Source: Variovorax saccharolyticus
GTDB taxonomy: Bacteria; Pseudomonadota; Gammaproteobacteria; Burkholderiales; Burkholderiaceae_C
NCBI RefSeq assembly: GCF_030316765.1
Contig: NZ_JASZYT010000001.1
Location: 1,132,462-1,196,461 of the forward strand
Length of the DNA: 64,000 bases
Direction of reading: 5' to 3'
Shown: positions 10,329-20,062 of the stretch, one piece after another
How the letters are laid out: every line of letters begins with the position of its first letter
Position numbering within the stretch: the stretch's first letter is position 1
The notes under the pieces: model-generated
The model's input: only the letters and a program-made list of their open reading frames with translations
Told to the model about the DNA's origin: nothing
Database searches by the model: none
Program-made: the position numbers and the translations under genes

Positions 10329-11663
10329 TCAGTGGAAGAATTCGGCGATCAGGGTCGCGCCGAGGAAGGTGCCGGCGGTGGCGGTCAGCGAGACCACCAC
10401 GATGCGCCAGCCCAGCTGGCGGAACATCGGCAGGTCCTTGGCGACCGAGAAGCCGGCCAGCGCCAGCACCGGCGTGGTGAAGGCCAGGAAGTTGAGCTTG
10501 GCGGTGAGCGCGATCAGCGCATCGGAGAACGGCAGCAGGCCCGGAATGCCGACCACCGTGGCCACCAGCGAAAGCACCAGCACCATCGGCATCCTCGGCA
10601 GCAGGCGCTTGACCAGCCCGACCGCCAGCACCACGGCGATGACGGCCAGCATGCCGGCCAGCGACTGCAGCATCGGCACCTTGAACGACAGCAGGTTGCC
10701 GATCATCACGCCGCCGGCCATCAGGACGCAGGCGACCAGGTTGTCGACCAGCCGAAGTTCCGGGGCGGCGACCCCGGCCACGCCGGCGAGCGAGGCGGTA
10801 TCGGCCGACTGGCGCTTCGAGAAGCGACCGAGCACCGGTTCGAGCTTGCCGTAGAGCCACGAGCAAAGCGGCAGCGACAGGAACAGCGTGAAATAGAAGC
10901 CGACCACCGTGGTCAGCAGGTTCGAGGCGGCCGCGATCGCGGTCAGCTGCTTGACCATCTCGGGCGGCTGCTGGGCGCTGATGGCGCCGATGGCGGCAGC
11001 CATCAGGCTGCCCGAGCCGACGCCGGCGCCCATCGCGAGCGAGCGCGGGTCGAAGATGCCGAGGCTGGTGACGAAGCCCGCGAGGACCGCGATGAAGAGG
11101 GCACCGAGCACGGTGCCGGTGATGTACTCGGCCAGCACGCCGCGGCCCTCGGCCGAGGCCATGCCGTACTTCTCTCCGATGATCGCCAGGTTGCCCTCGC
11201 GGCCGACCGAGAAGGTGGCGCCCACCGCCTCGCGCTTGATGCCGAGCAGCAGGGCCAGCGGCAGGCCCAGCGCCAGGGTGCCGAAGGCATGGCCGAATTC
11301 CTGGAACACCAGCGCCCAGCCGGCCTGCCGCACGTAGGGCAGGGCGGAGCCGACCGTCAAGCCGAGCTTGACGATGAACAGCAGCAGCCCGGCATTGAGC
11401 AGGCCGCCGGCGTAGGACTGCAGGCCGGTGTGGATGCGCAGCGCCGAAGGCGTGCGGCGCGCGGCGATGCCCCAGGCGGCCGCCAGCAGCAGGGCCCACA
11501 GCATCGGCAGCAGCACCACCTTGCCCGGGCCCAGCTTGAACTGCGCGGAGCCGATCAGCTCGGCGATGGTGACGACGACCAGGGCCACGACGACCAGCTT
11601 GAGCTTGTCGCGGGCGGTGGAGTCCAGCGCTTCGGGCGCGAGCGCGGCGGTGGCGGATGTCAT
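10329..11663 (-). CDS. DUF3100 family integral membrane protein, putative transporter
   Basis: A 444-residue protein with about 11-12 hydrophobic segments and no signal peptide; the conserved middle includes FSVGREGNLAIIGEKYGM. The pattern fits the DUF3100 family, whose function is unassigned. ATG 11663 was chosen because it opens MTSATAALAPEALDS and leaves a short cytosolic leader; an ATG at 11705 would add 14 unlikely residues. It is the first gene of an operon with the M20 amidohydrolase and sdaA, so importing the substrate of these enzymes is the natural guess. Confidence 0.8.
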   Translation of the reverse strand: MTSATAALAPEALDSTARDKLKLVVVALVVVTIAELIGSAQFKLGPGKVVLLPMLWALLLAAAWGIAARRTPSALRIHTGLQSYAGGLLNAGLLLFIVKLGLTVGSALPYVRQAGWALVFQEFGHAFGTLALGLPLALLLGIKREAVGATFSVGREGNLAIIGEKYGMASAEGRGVLAEYITGTVLGALFIAVLAGFVTSLGIFDPRSLAMGAGVGSGSLMAAAIGAISAQQPPEMVKQLTAIAAASNLLTTVVGFYFTLFLSLPLCSWLYGKLEPVLGRFSKRQSADTASLAGVAGVAAPELRLVDNLVACVLMAGGVMIGNLLSFKVPMLQSLAGMLAVIAVVLAVGLVKRLLPRMPMVLVLSLVATVVGIPGLLPFSDALIALTAKLNFLAFTTPVLALAGFSVAKDLPMFRQLGWRIVVVSLTATAGTFLGATLIAEFFH

Positions 11664-11713
11664 GGGGCTTCGATCTCTTCTGCGATGGGATGCAGCGAGT
11701 CTCAAAGAAAGAA

Positions 11714-11765
11714 GTCATTGCATCAATGACTAAAATTCAGGATCTTTGTTGCATTGAATGCAACA
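11714..11765. promoter_or_regulatory. Two palindromes between DUF3100 operon and LysR gene
   Basis: The 118-bp divergent region contains two perfect palindromes: AGTCATTG-CAT-CAATGACT at 11714-11732 and GTTGCAT-TGA-ATGCAAC at 11749-11765, with centres 34 bp apart. Both contain TTGCAT or its complement. The second is 16 bp upstream of the LysR start. This layout suits a LysR recognition and activation site pair serving both directions. Binding is inferred. Confidence 0.65.
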
Positions 11766-11781
11766 CTCCAGGAGTGAGGAC

Positions 11782-12720
11782 ATGGACGACAAGCTGGACA
11801 CGAGGCGCTTGCGCTACTTCATGCAGGTGCTCGAAAGCGGCTCGGTCCGCGGCGCCGCCGAGGTGCTCGACATGGACCCGTCGGCGGTCAGCCGGGCCGT
11901 CGGCCTGCTCGAGAAGGAATGCGGCACGCTGCTGCTGGAGCGCCGCGGCCGCGGGGTCGCGCCGACCGACGCCGGCGAACTGCTCTCTGTCTACCTGCGC
12001 CGCCAGGAGAGCCAGAAGCAGCACCTGCTGGCCCAGATGGACGCCATCCGCAAGGTCGAGCGGGGCCACATCGACATCGTCGCCGGCGAGGGCTACATCG
12101 ACTGGCTCATGCGCCACAGCCTGCAGACCTTCATGCGCTCTCATCCGGCGATCACGGTGTCGCTCGAGGTCGGCAGCAGCGACGAGATCGTGCGCCGCGT
12201 GATCGACGAGCGTGCCCACATCGGGCTGCTGTTCCAGCCGCCCCGGGACGAGCGCCTGCGCTCGCACCACTCGCACCCGCAGCCGATCCAGGCGCTGGTG
12301 CTCGCGACCCATCCGCTGGCGCGGCTGGGCCGACCGCTGAGGCTGGCCGACCTGATGCCCTATCCGGGCGCCACGCTGCAGCGCAGCTTCGGGGTGCGCC
12401 AGCACATCGAGGCGGCCGAGATCGGCGAGGGCGTGCGGCTGCCGACCCTGCTGACCACCACCTCGTTCAGCGCGCTCGGCTACTTCGTCGTCGCCGGGCT
12501 GGGCTACGCGCTGAGCACGCGCATGTCGCTGCCGCCGCACCTGGACACGGCGGCGGTGGCCGAGCTGCCGATGAAGAACCCGCTGCTGCACCAGGGCCGG
12601 TCGCACGTGATCTCGCGCCACGGCCGCATGCTGGCACCCGCCGCGACGGAACTGCTGCGCCTGATCGTGAGCGACATGGCCGGCACCATGGGCGCGGCCG
12701 CGCGGGAGCCGGCAGGCTGA
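11782..12720 (+). CDS. LysR-family transcriptional regulator
   Basis: A 312-residue LysR regulator. The N-terminal winged helix-turn-helix reads LRYFMQVLESGSVRGAAEV, then DPSAVSRAVGLLEKECGTLL, followed by an effector domain with HPLARLGRPLRL. ATG 11782 is preferred because GAGGA precedes it and the conserved DTRRLRYF follows at once. It is divergent from the DUF3100-M20-sdaA operon across a region with two palindromes and very probably regulates it. The gene converges with the next gene 12 bp away. Confidence 0.9.
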   Translation: MDDKLDTRRLRYFMQVLESGSVRGAAEVLDMDPSAVSRAVGLLEKECGTLLLERRGRGVAPTDAGELLSVYLRRQESQKQHLLAQMDAIRKVERGHIDIVAGEGYIDWLMRHSLQTFMRSHPAITVSLEVGSSDEIVRRVIDERAHIGLLFQPPRDERLRSHHSHPQPIQALVLATHPLARLGRPLRLADLMPYPGATLQRSFGVRQHIEAAEIGEGVRLPTLLTTTSFSALGYFVVAGLGYALSTRMSLPPHLDTAAVAELPMKNPLLHQGRSHVISRHGRMLAPAATELLRLIVSDMAGTMGAAAREPAG

Positions 12721-12732
12721 GCCCTCAGGGCG

Positions 12733-13422
12733 TCAGCAAGCGCTGCCCAGCTGGGTCTTGCTCTGCTGGAGCGGCCTGGCGCCGCGCGCGATCAACGGCT
12801 GCACCACACCGCTGGCGAAGGCCTTGCGCTCGGCGCCGGTGTCCTTGCCGTTGGTCGACACCTCGAAGGCCTGCCGGCCGCCGGGCAGGCTCCAGCGTTC
12901 GATCTTGATGCCCCGGGAACTCATGCGCAACATGCTGCTGCTGCAGTCGAGCGGCTTGGCCATGAAGCGCGCCGGCAGCAGGTCGGCGATGCGGCCGTCG
13001 GCCGCGCAGCTGCGCGAGTAGTTGGTCTTGGTCACGCCCTCGGCGCTCCAGCCGATGTCGACCTCCTTCTGGCGCTTGGCATCGACCTTGAAGGGGCAGC
13101 GCCAGTCGGCCTGCGCCCCTTGCGACGGGAAGGCGACGGGGCTTCGCAGCTTGTACATCGACTCCATCTGGCCCCCGGAGAGCCGCTCGCGGGCGATCGC
13201 GCTGGCGCCCGGCGGCGCATCGGCGGGCTGCACGATGCTGAAGTAGCGGACCTCGAAGCTCTTGCGCTTGCCTTCGGGAAGGCGCAGCGCCTCGGCGACC
13301 GCCTCGATCGTGGCCGGGCCGCCTTCCGCCGGGTCCCAGCGGACCGCGAACTCGGCGTCGGCCGCAGCCTGCGCCGCGCTGGCCGCCAGCAGGCACGCCG
13401 CCGCGAGGCTGCTGCGCTTCAT
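12733..13422 (-). CDS. Exported protein of unknown function
   Basis: A 229-residue protein with a clear signal peptide (MKRSSLAAACLLAASAAQAA). The mature part contains four cysteines, including WRCPFK, RSCAAD and PLDCSS plus a C-terminal Cys, so disulfides in the periplasm are possible. I recognise no domain. It starts 6 bp after the phospholipase D-like gene and is probably the last gene of an operon with that enzyme and the ABC exporter. Confidence 0.75.
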   Translation of the reverse strand: MKRSSLAAACLLAASAAQAAADAEFAVRWDPAEGGPATIEAVAEALRLPEGKRKSFEVRYFSIVQPADAPPGASAIARERLSGGQMESMYKLRSPVAFPSQGAQADWRCPFKVDAKRQKEVDIGWSAEGVTKTNYSRSCAADGRIADLLPARFMAKPLDCSSSMLRMSSRGIKIERWSLPGGRQAFEVSTNGKDTGAERKAFASGVVQPLIARGARPLQQSKTQLGSAC

Positions 13423-13428
13423 GGCGAC

Positions 13429-14460
13429 TCAGCCTTTCGCCTTGTGCTTCTTCGGCTTGTCCGCCGCCACCGGCGTGTCGCCGCCGTCCAGCACCAGCTT
13501 GCTCGGATCGAGCTGGCGCTTTTGCAGGTCGTGCAGCAGGCCGGCGTCGCTGAGGTCGATCTTGTGCGAAGACTCCCAGTCGCGGCGCGCCGTATCCTCG
13601 AGCCGCTGCACCGTGCCCGCGTGGTCGGTCTCGATCGCCAGTTCGCGCCGGCCGTCGAAGCTGCCCGGCGCCAGGTTGATCGAGCCCACGATGGCCCGCT
13701 TGCCGTCGGCCAGCATCATCTTCGCGTGCAGCTTCAGGTGCTTCATGGTGTGCACCTTGGCGCCCACGTCCTGCAGGATCCGCAGCCCGCCCACGCCCTC
13801 GATCAGCTTCTCGGCCTTGAGCGAATGCGGCGGCTTGGTCAGGATGTGGACTTTGACGCCGCGCGTCGCCGCGCGCACCAGGCGCTCGATGATCACCGTG
13901 TCCTGGTAGCGCTCGTTCTGCACCCACAGCGAGTGCTGCGCGCCGTCGATGAAGGCCGCCACGCGCTGGCGGCCGTTGTCGGGACACCAGATCAGGCGCG
14001 ACTCGGGGTGGGGCGTGAAGTCCTCGTGCGCCCAGTCGGCATCGAAGCAGGCCACCATCTCGCGGGTCTCGAGGTCGTGCGTCGTGACGACCGCGTAGTC
14101 GCGTGTCTCGGTCAGGTCCTTGGGCTCCCAGTTGAGCGATTCGACGAAGCCGGTCTGGTGATCGACCACCATCGACTTCTGGTGCGTCAGGTCGAACTTC
14201 GGGTTGCTGTCGCGCACCTCGATGCCGGCCTCGACCAGCGCCTTGCGCGATGCCTCGTTCTCGGTCTCTCCGGTGCGGCGCGCCGGATTGAGCATGACGC
14301 GGACCTTCACGCCGCGCTGCTTGGCGGCGATGACCGCCCCGAGCAGCGTCTCGTCGGTGAACAGGAACATGCGGATGTTCAGCGCCAGCTTGGCCGAATT
14401 GATCGCATCGAGGATCGGCTTGGCGGTGTCATCGGGCAGAACGATCAATCTGTGGGACAT
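13429..14460 (-). CDS. Phospholipase D-like domain protein
   Basis: A 343-residue PLD-superfamily enzyme with both HxKxxxxD motifs: His93-Lys95-Asp100 (THQKSMVVDH) and His245-Lys247-Asp252 (LHAKMMLADG). The second motif is followed by GSINLAP, as in cardiolipin synthases and PLD-type phosphodiesterases. There is no signal peptide or membrane segment, so it is cytosolic or peripheral. Possible roles are phospholipid transphosphatidylation or hydrolysis of another phosphodiester. It is sandwiched between an ABC exporter (7 bp) and an exported protein (6 bp) in one operon. Confidence 0.85.
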   Translation of the reverse strand: MSHRLIVLPDDTAKPILDAINSAKLALNIRMFLFTDETLLGAVIAAKQRGVKVRVMLNPARRTGETENEASRKALVEAGIEVRDSNPKFDLTHQKSMVVDHQTGFVESLNWEPKDLTETRDYAVVTTHDLETREMVACFDADWAHEDFTPHPESRLIWCPDNGRQRVAAFIDGAQHSLWVQNERYQDTVIIERLVRAATRGVKVHILTKPPHSLKAEKLIEGVGGLRILQDVGAKVHTMKHLKLHAKMMLADGKRAIVGSINLAPGSFDGRRELAIETDHAGTVQRLEDTARRDWESSHKIDLSDAGLLHDLQKRQLDPSKLVLDGGDTPVAADKPKKHKAKG

Positions 14461-14467
14461 GATTTCC

Positions 14468-16369
<1,902 letters not shown>

Positions 16370-16479
16370 GCGGAAGGCTGGAAGTGCAGGGGCCCTGCGA
16401 ACTGCTGGGATTGTGAGCGTAGGGCCGCGGCCAATGCAAGCGCAGGCAGGGCGCTCGCGCGCCCGGGCACAATTCGGGC

Positions 16480-17985
16480 ATGAGGCAATGGTTGCGTACG
16501 CAAGGGGGCTGGTGGCTCGCATGGCTGCTGGTCGCCGGCAGCGGTGCGCTCTGGCTCGCGCGTGGCGAGCTGCGGCAGCTGCGCGAGGATTTCGAGGTCA
16601 ACGGCCGCATCGCCCATCGGCTCATGAGCCAGCAGGTGGTGCAGTACGACGCCGTGCTGGCGACGCTGGCGCTGCTCGAGCCGGTGCCGGGCGCCGCCCG
16701 CTCCGAGCGCCGGCTGCCTTCGGTCTATCCCTCGATCCTCGATGTCGAACGGCGCGAGGCCGATGGCGCCTGGCCGGAACCCTCGCTCGGCCCGGCCGAG
16801 GCGCGCTCGCGCGAACTGCAGCGCCCCGAGTTCGTCGCCGACGACTTCGCCAGCGGCCGCTACCGGCTGGTGGTCGGGGCCCGGCCGGTCAGCTATGCGC
16901 TCGCGATCGACCTCGCCACCGCGGTGCCCTGGCGCGACTGGCCGATGGACCCGAAGACCAGCCCGGTGCGCGTGACGCTCGAGCACGCGGGCCAGCGCTT
17001 CGTGGTGCAGCCGGGCGCCGCGGCCGCCGCGGGCGGCTGGCACTTCGACTTCCGCAAGCAGCTGGCCTCGGAAAGCCAGGCCTTCGAGCTGGTCGCCTCA
17101 CGGCGGGTCGCCTGGACCGAATTGCCCTGGGCCGCGATGGCGGCCTGGTCGGTCGCGATGGGCGTGGCGCTTGGCGGCGCCTATGCGCTGCGGCGCCAGC
17201 GCATCGCGCGCCGCCGCGCCGAGGAGCTGCTGCGTCTCGGGCAGGTGGCGCGGCTCAACGCCCTGGGGGAACTCGCGGCCGGCATGGCGCACGAACTCAA
17301 CCAGCCGCTGACCGCGGTGCTGGCCAACACCCAGGCAGCCCAGCGCCTGCTGGCCGACGAGCCGCCCGAACTGGCCACGGCACGGGCGGCGATGAAGCAG
17401 GCGGCCGAGCAGGCGCGCCGCGCCGCCGACGTGGTGGGCCGGCTGCGGCGCGTCATTGAACGGCCCGACCGGCAGGCTGGCGTGCGTGCGGTGGCGCTCC
17501 AGGAGGCGCTGCGCAGCGCGCTTCACCTGCTGGCGCCGGAGCTGGCCCGGCGTTCGGTGGCGCCGGTCGTCGAAGACGCCGCGCCTTCGTCCGTGCTGGT
17601 GCTGGCCGATCCGGTGGCGCTGGAGCAGATCGTCCACAACCTGCTGATGAACGCGCTGCAGGCGCTCGACGGGTCGCCGCCCGCCGAGCGCCGCCTGCGC
17701 CTCAGCATCGGCATCGAGGCCGGCCGCGGCGTGCTTGGCGTGATCGACAACGGACCCGGGCTGTCGGCCGAAGCCCTGCCGCGGGTCTTCGAACCTTTCT
17801 TCAGCACGCGCGAAGGCGGGCTCGGGCTCGGCTTGAGCCTCTCCGAGACGCTGGCCAGCGGCATGGGCGGCTCGCTCGAGGTGGCGCCTGCCGAGCCGCG
17901 CGGCGCCCGCTTCACACTGCGGCTGCCGCTGGCGAAGCCCGAAGGCGCTCGCGCCGCAGTGCACAGCACGGAGGCTGCCGAATGA
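16480..17985 (+). CDS. Sensor histidine kinase with periplasmic domain
   Basis: A 501-residue kinase. Membrane segment 1 is at about 11-28, a periplasmic sensing region of about 180 residues follows, and membrane segment 2 is at about 214-233. The dimerisation/phosphoacceptor helix has the HELNQPL motif with His271. The ATPase domain shows an N box near VHNLLMNAL, a G1 box IDNGPGLS and EGGLGLGLS. This is the class that pairs with FixJ-like regulators. The stop overlaps an ATG (ATGA), but a 62-bp tandem duplication has moved the regulator start downstream. It is divergent from the ABC exporter, 110 bp away. Confidence 0.93.
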   Translation: MRQWLRTQGGWWLAWLLVAGSGALWLARGELRQLREDFEVNGRIAHRLMSQQVVQYDAVLATLALLEPVPGAARSERRLPSVYPSILDVERREADGAWPEPSLGPAEARSRELQRPEFVADDFASGRYRLVVGARPVSYALAIDLATAVPWRDWPMDPKTSPVRVTLEHAGQRFVVQPGAAAAAGGWHFDFRKQLASESQAFELVASRRVAWTELPWAAMAAWSVAMGVALGGAYALRRQRIARRRAEELLRLGQVARLNALGELAAGMAHELNQPLTAVLANTQAAQRLLADEPPELATARAAMKQAAEQARRAADVVGRLRRVIERPDRQAGVRAVALQEALRSALHLLAPELARRSVAPVVEDAAPSSVLVLADPVALEQIVHNLLMNALQALDGSPPAERRLRLSIGIEAGRGVLGVIDNGPGLSAEALPRVFEPFFSTREGGLGLGLSLSETLASGMGGSLEVAPAEPRGARFTLRLPLAKPEGARAAVHSTEAAE

Positions 17986-18050
17986 GCGCCGCCCGGCCGC
18001 CCGAAGGCGCTCGCGCCGCAGTGCACAGCACGGAGGCTGCCGAATGAGCG
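17937..18050 (+). repeat. Tandem duplication at the kinase/regulator junction
   Basis: A 52-bp segment occurs twice, without mismatch, at 17937-17988 and 17999-18050, with 10 bp between the copies (period 62). Each copy includes the end of the kinase reading frame, its TGA stop and the overlapping ATG. The identity of the copies suggests a recent event. The period is not a multiple of three, yet the second copy again ends in ATGA because the frame set by the new ATG is shifted by the same amount. Confidence 0.95.
17982..18047 (+). CDS. 21-codon ORF created by the duplication
   Basis: The ATG that originally belonged to the regulator now opens a 21-residue frame starting MSAARPPEGARAAV. Its last 15 residues repeat the C-terminus of the kinase. 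Its start overlaps the kinase stop by 4 bp and its stop overlaps the regulator start by 4 bp, so ribosomes could pass kinase, mini-ORF and regulator by two coupled reinitiations. Whether the peptide has any role is doubtful; its effect, if any, is on regulator translation. Confidence 0.35.
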   Translation: MSAARPPEGARAAVHSTEAAE

Positions 18051-18667
18051 GCCCGCTGTCCCCGCTGATCCACCTGATCGACGACGACCAGGCGGTGCGC
18101 GAAAGCCTGGCGCTGCTGATCGGCACGGTCGGCCTGCGGACCCAGACCTGGGCCGATCCGCGAGCCTTCCTGGACGGTTTCGACCGCGCCGGCATCGGCG
18201 CCATCGTGCTCGACGTGCGGATGCCCGGCATCGGCGGGCTCGCGCTGCTCGACACGCTGATGGCGCAAGGGGTCGACCAGCCGGTGATCATGCTGACCGG
18301 CCACGGCACGGTCGAGATGTGCCGCCGCGCCTTCAAGGCCGGCGCCGCGGAGTTCCTGGAAAAGCCGGTGGACGATGAGCAACTGCTCGAAGCGCTGCAG
18401 CAGGCGGTGCGCAGGCACGTCGATTCGCGCGAGCGCACGCAGGCCGACCAGGCGGCGCGCGAGCGCTTCGCGCAACTGTCGGAGCGCGAGCGCGAAGTGC
18501 TGGGCTTCATCGTCGCCGGCCTCACCAACAAGGAGATCGCGCGGGCGCTGGCGCTCTCGCCGCGCACCGTGGAGACGCACAGGGCCAACCTGTTCGCCAA
18601 GCTGGACTGCGATTCGCTGGCGCAGCTGATCCGGCGCTATGCCGGGCTGGTCGACGCCAGGGGCTGA
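18044..18667 (+). CDS. FixJ-family response regulator
   Basis: A 207-residue regulator: receiver domain (about 7-120) with phosphoacceptor Asp57 (IVLDVRMPG), the conserved Thr in MLTGHG and the Lys in LEKPVDD, then a LuxR-type helix-turn-helix (about 140-205, LSEREREVLGFIVAGLTNKE). It is the clear partner of the kinase upstream. A 20-bp palindrome 6 bp after its stop lies in front of the heme-binding protein gene and is a likely target site. Confidence 0.93.
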   Translation: MSGPLSPLIHLIDDDQAVRESLALLIGTVGLRTQTWADPRAFLDGFDRAGIGAIVLDVRMPGIGGLALLDTLMAQGVDQPVIMLTGHGTVEMCRRAFKAGAAEFLEKPVDDEQLLEALQQAVRRHVDSRERTQADQAARERFAQLSEREREVLGFIVAGLTNKEIARALALSPRTVETHRANLFAKLDCDSLAQLIRRYAGLVDARG

Positions 18668-18673
18668 GCGGTC

Positions 18674-18693
18674 GCTCCGTAGTTCTACGGAGC
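18674..18693. promoter_or_regulatory. 20-bp palindrome upstream of the HbpS-like gene
   Basis: A perfect inverted repeat with 9-bp arms GCTCCGTAG and CTACGGAGC around TT. It lies about 107 bp upstream of the heme-binding protein start. LuxR-type regulators bind dyads of this size, so the FixJ-like regulator next door is the likely ligand. A weaker related dyad with CCGTACG follows at about 18700-18715. A terminator role for the regulator gene is possible but less likely, since the loop would be 2 nt and no T-run follows. Confidence 0.6.
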
Positions 18694-18799
18694 CGCGCGG
18701 GTAGCCGTACGAATGGCCGGCAGGCGCGGAGCTTCCTAAAGTGGCGAAGCCGTCGGTGATGTGCCGGCGCCTTGATCCCCAACCCATTCGGAGAACTCC

Positions 18800-19315
18800 A
18801 TGCAAACGTCCCTTCGCCTCGGCAGCCTCGCCGTCCTGCTCGCCGCTTCCGCCCTGGCCGTGCAGGCCCAGACCGCGGCGCCGAGCCCGTCGGTTCGCGC
18901 CGAGAAGAACATGTCGCTCGAACTGGCCAACGAGATCGCCGGAGCCGCCGTCGCCGCCTGCGCCGCCAACGGCTATGCGGTCGCCGCCACCGTCGTCGAC
19001 CGCGCCGGCACCGTGCGCGCGGTGCAGCGCGCCAACAATGCCGGCTCCCACACCCTGGCCGCCAGCGAGCGCAAGGCCTGGACCTCGGCCTCGGCCAAGG
19101 CGCCGACCCTGGCGATGATGGAGAACGCACAGAAGAACCCCGCGGCCGCCAACCTCGTGAACATTCCGGGCTTCCTGCTGCTCGGCGGCGGCGTGCCGGT
19201 GAAGGCGGGCAACGAAGTCATCGGTGCGGTCGGCGTCGGCGGCGCCCCGGGCGGCCACCTCGACGAGCAGTGCGCCAATTCGGCGCTTGACAAGATCAAG
19301 GCCCAGCTCGGCTGA
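18800..19315 (+). CDS. Secreted HbpS/GlcG-type heme-binding protein
   Basis: A 171-residue protein with a signal peptide (cleavage near AVQAQ, residue 24) and a DUF336/GlcG-HbpS domain: ANEIAGAAVAACAANGYAV, the AASERKAWTSAS helix, and GGGVPVK followed by IGAVGVGGAPGG. Relatives bind heme or cobalamin outside the cytoplasm. In Streptomyces, HbpS binds heme and modulates the SenS kinase of the SenS-SenR two-component system. Here the gene follows a kinase-regulator pair. The ankyrin gene starts 5 bp later, so the two are cotranscribed. Confidence 0.88.
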   Translation: MQTSLRLGSLAVLLAASALAVQAQTAAPSPSVRAEKNMSLELANEIAGAAVAACAANGYAVAATVVDRAGTVRAVQRANNAGSHTLAASERKAWTSASAKAPTLAMMENAQKNPAAANLVNIPGFLLLGGGVPVKAGNEVIGAVGVGGAPGGHLDEQCANSALDKIKAQLG

Positions 19316-19320
19316 TCGCC

Positions 19321-20007
19321 ATGAAGGCCGTTGTCGTGGCCCTCGCGCTGGTCGCTGCCGGCCTGGCCGTTCCCGTGGCGGCCCAGGTGGCGCCGACGGC
19401 GGCCGAGCTGCAGGCCTACCAGGGACTGCATCGCGCCGCCGCGCGCGGTGACCTGCCGCAGCTGAAGGTGCTGATCGCCGGCGGCGCCGATCTCGAGTCG
19501 CGCGACCGCCTGGGCCGCACGCCGCTGCACGTGGCGACGCATGCACGGCAGCGCGACGCCATCGGCGTCCTGGCCGCCGCCGGCGCGAAGCTCGACGTGC
19601 TCGAGAACGACCGCTACGACGCCGTTACCATCGCCGCGGTGGCCGACGACGTGCCGACGCTGGCGCTGCTGCTGTCGCTGGGCGCCAAACCCGGCCAGAC
19701 CACCAGCCGCTACGACGGCACGGCGTTGATCGCCGCCGCCCACCTCGGCCACGACGAGGTGGTGCGCCGGCTGATCGCTGCCGGTGCACCGCTGGACCAC
19801 GTCAACAACCTGCACTGGACCGCGCTGATCGAGGCCATCGTGCTCGGCGACGGCGGCCCGCGCCACCAGCGCACGCTGGTAGCCCTGGTCGACGCCGGCG
19901 CCAATCTGCAACTGGCGGATCGCCAGGGCCAGACGCCGCTGCAGCTGGCGGTCGCCCGCGGCTACGGGCCGATGGTCGAAAAGCTGCGCGCAGCGGGCGC
20001 AAGGTAG
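19321..20007 (+). CDS. Exported ankyrin-repeat protein
   Basis: A 228-residue protein: signal peptide (about 1-21, ending VAAQ), then about five ankyrin repeats with the usual TPLHVA and TPLQLA cores from about residue 33 to the end. It would be a periplasmic protein-binding scaffold. Periplasmic ankyrin proteins in other proteobacteria (for example AnkB of Pseudomonas) are linked to peroxide resistance. The 5-bp spacing to the heme-binding protein suggests a shared function. Confidence 0.85.
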   Translation: MKAVVVALALVAAGLAVPVAAQVAPTAAELQAYQGLHRAAARGDLPQLKVLIAGGADLESRDRLGRTPLHVATHARQRDAIGVLAAAGAKLDVLENDRYDAVTIAAVADDVPTLALLLSLGAKPGQTTSRYDGTALIAAAHLGHDEVVRRLIAAGAPLDHVNNLHWTALIEAIVLGDGGPRHQRTLVALVDAGANLQLADRQGQTPLQLAVARGYGPMVEKLRAAGAR

Positions 20008-20062
20008 CGGCGGCTCGGGGACAATCGGGCGGTCCCATCGAGGGATCGCAGGATCACGCCCC

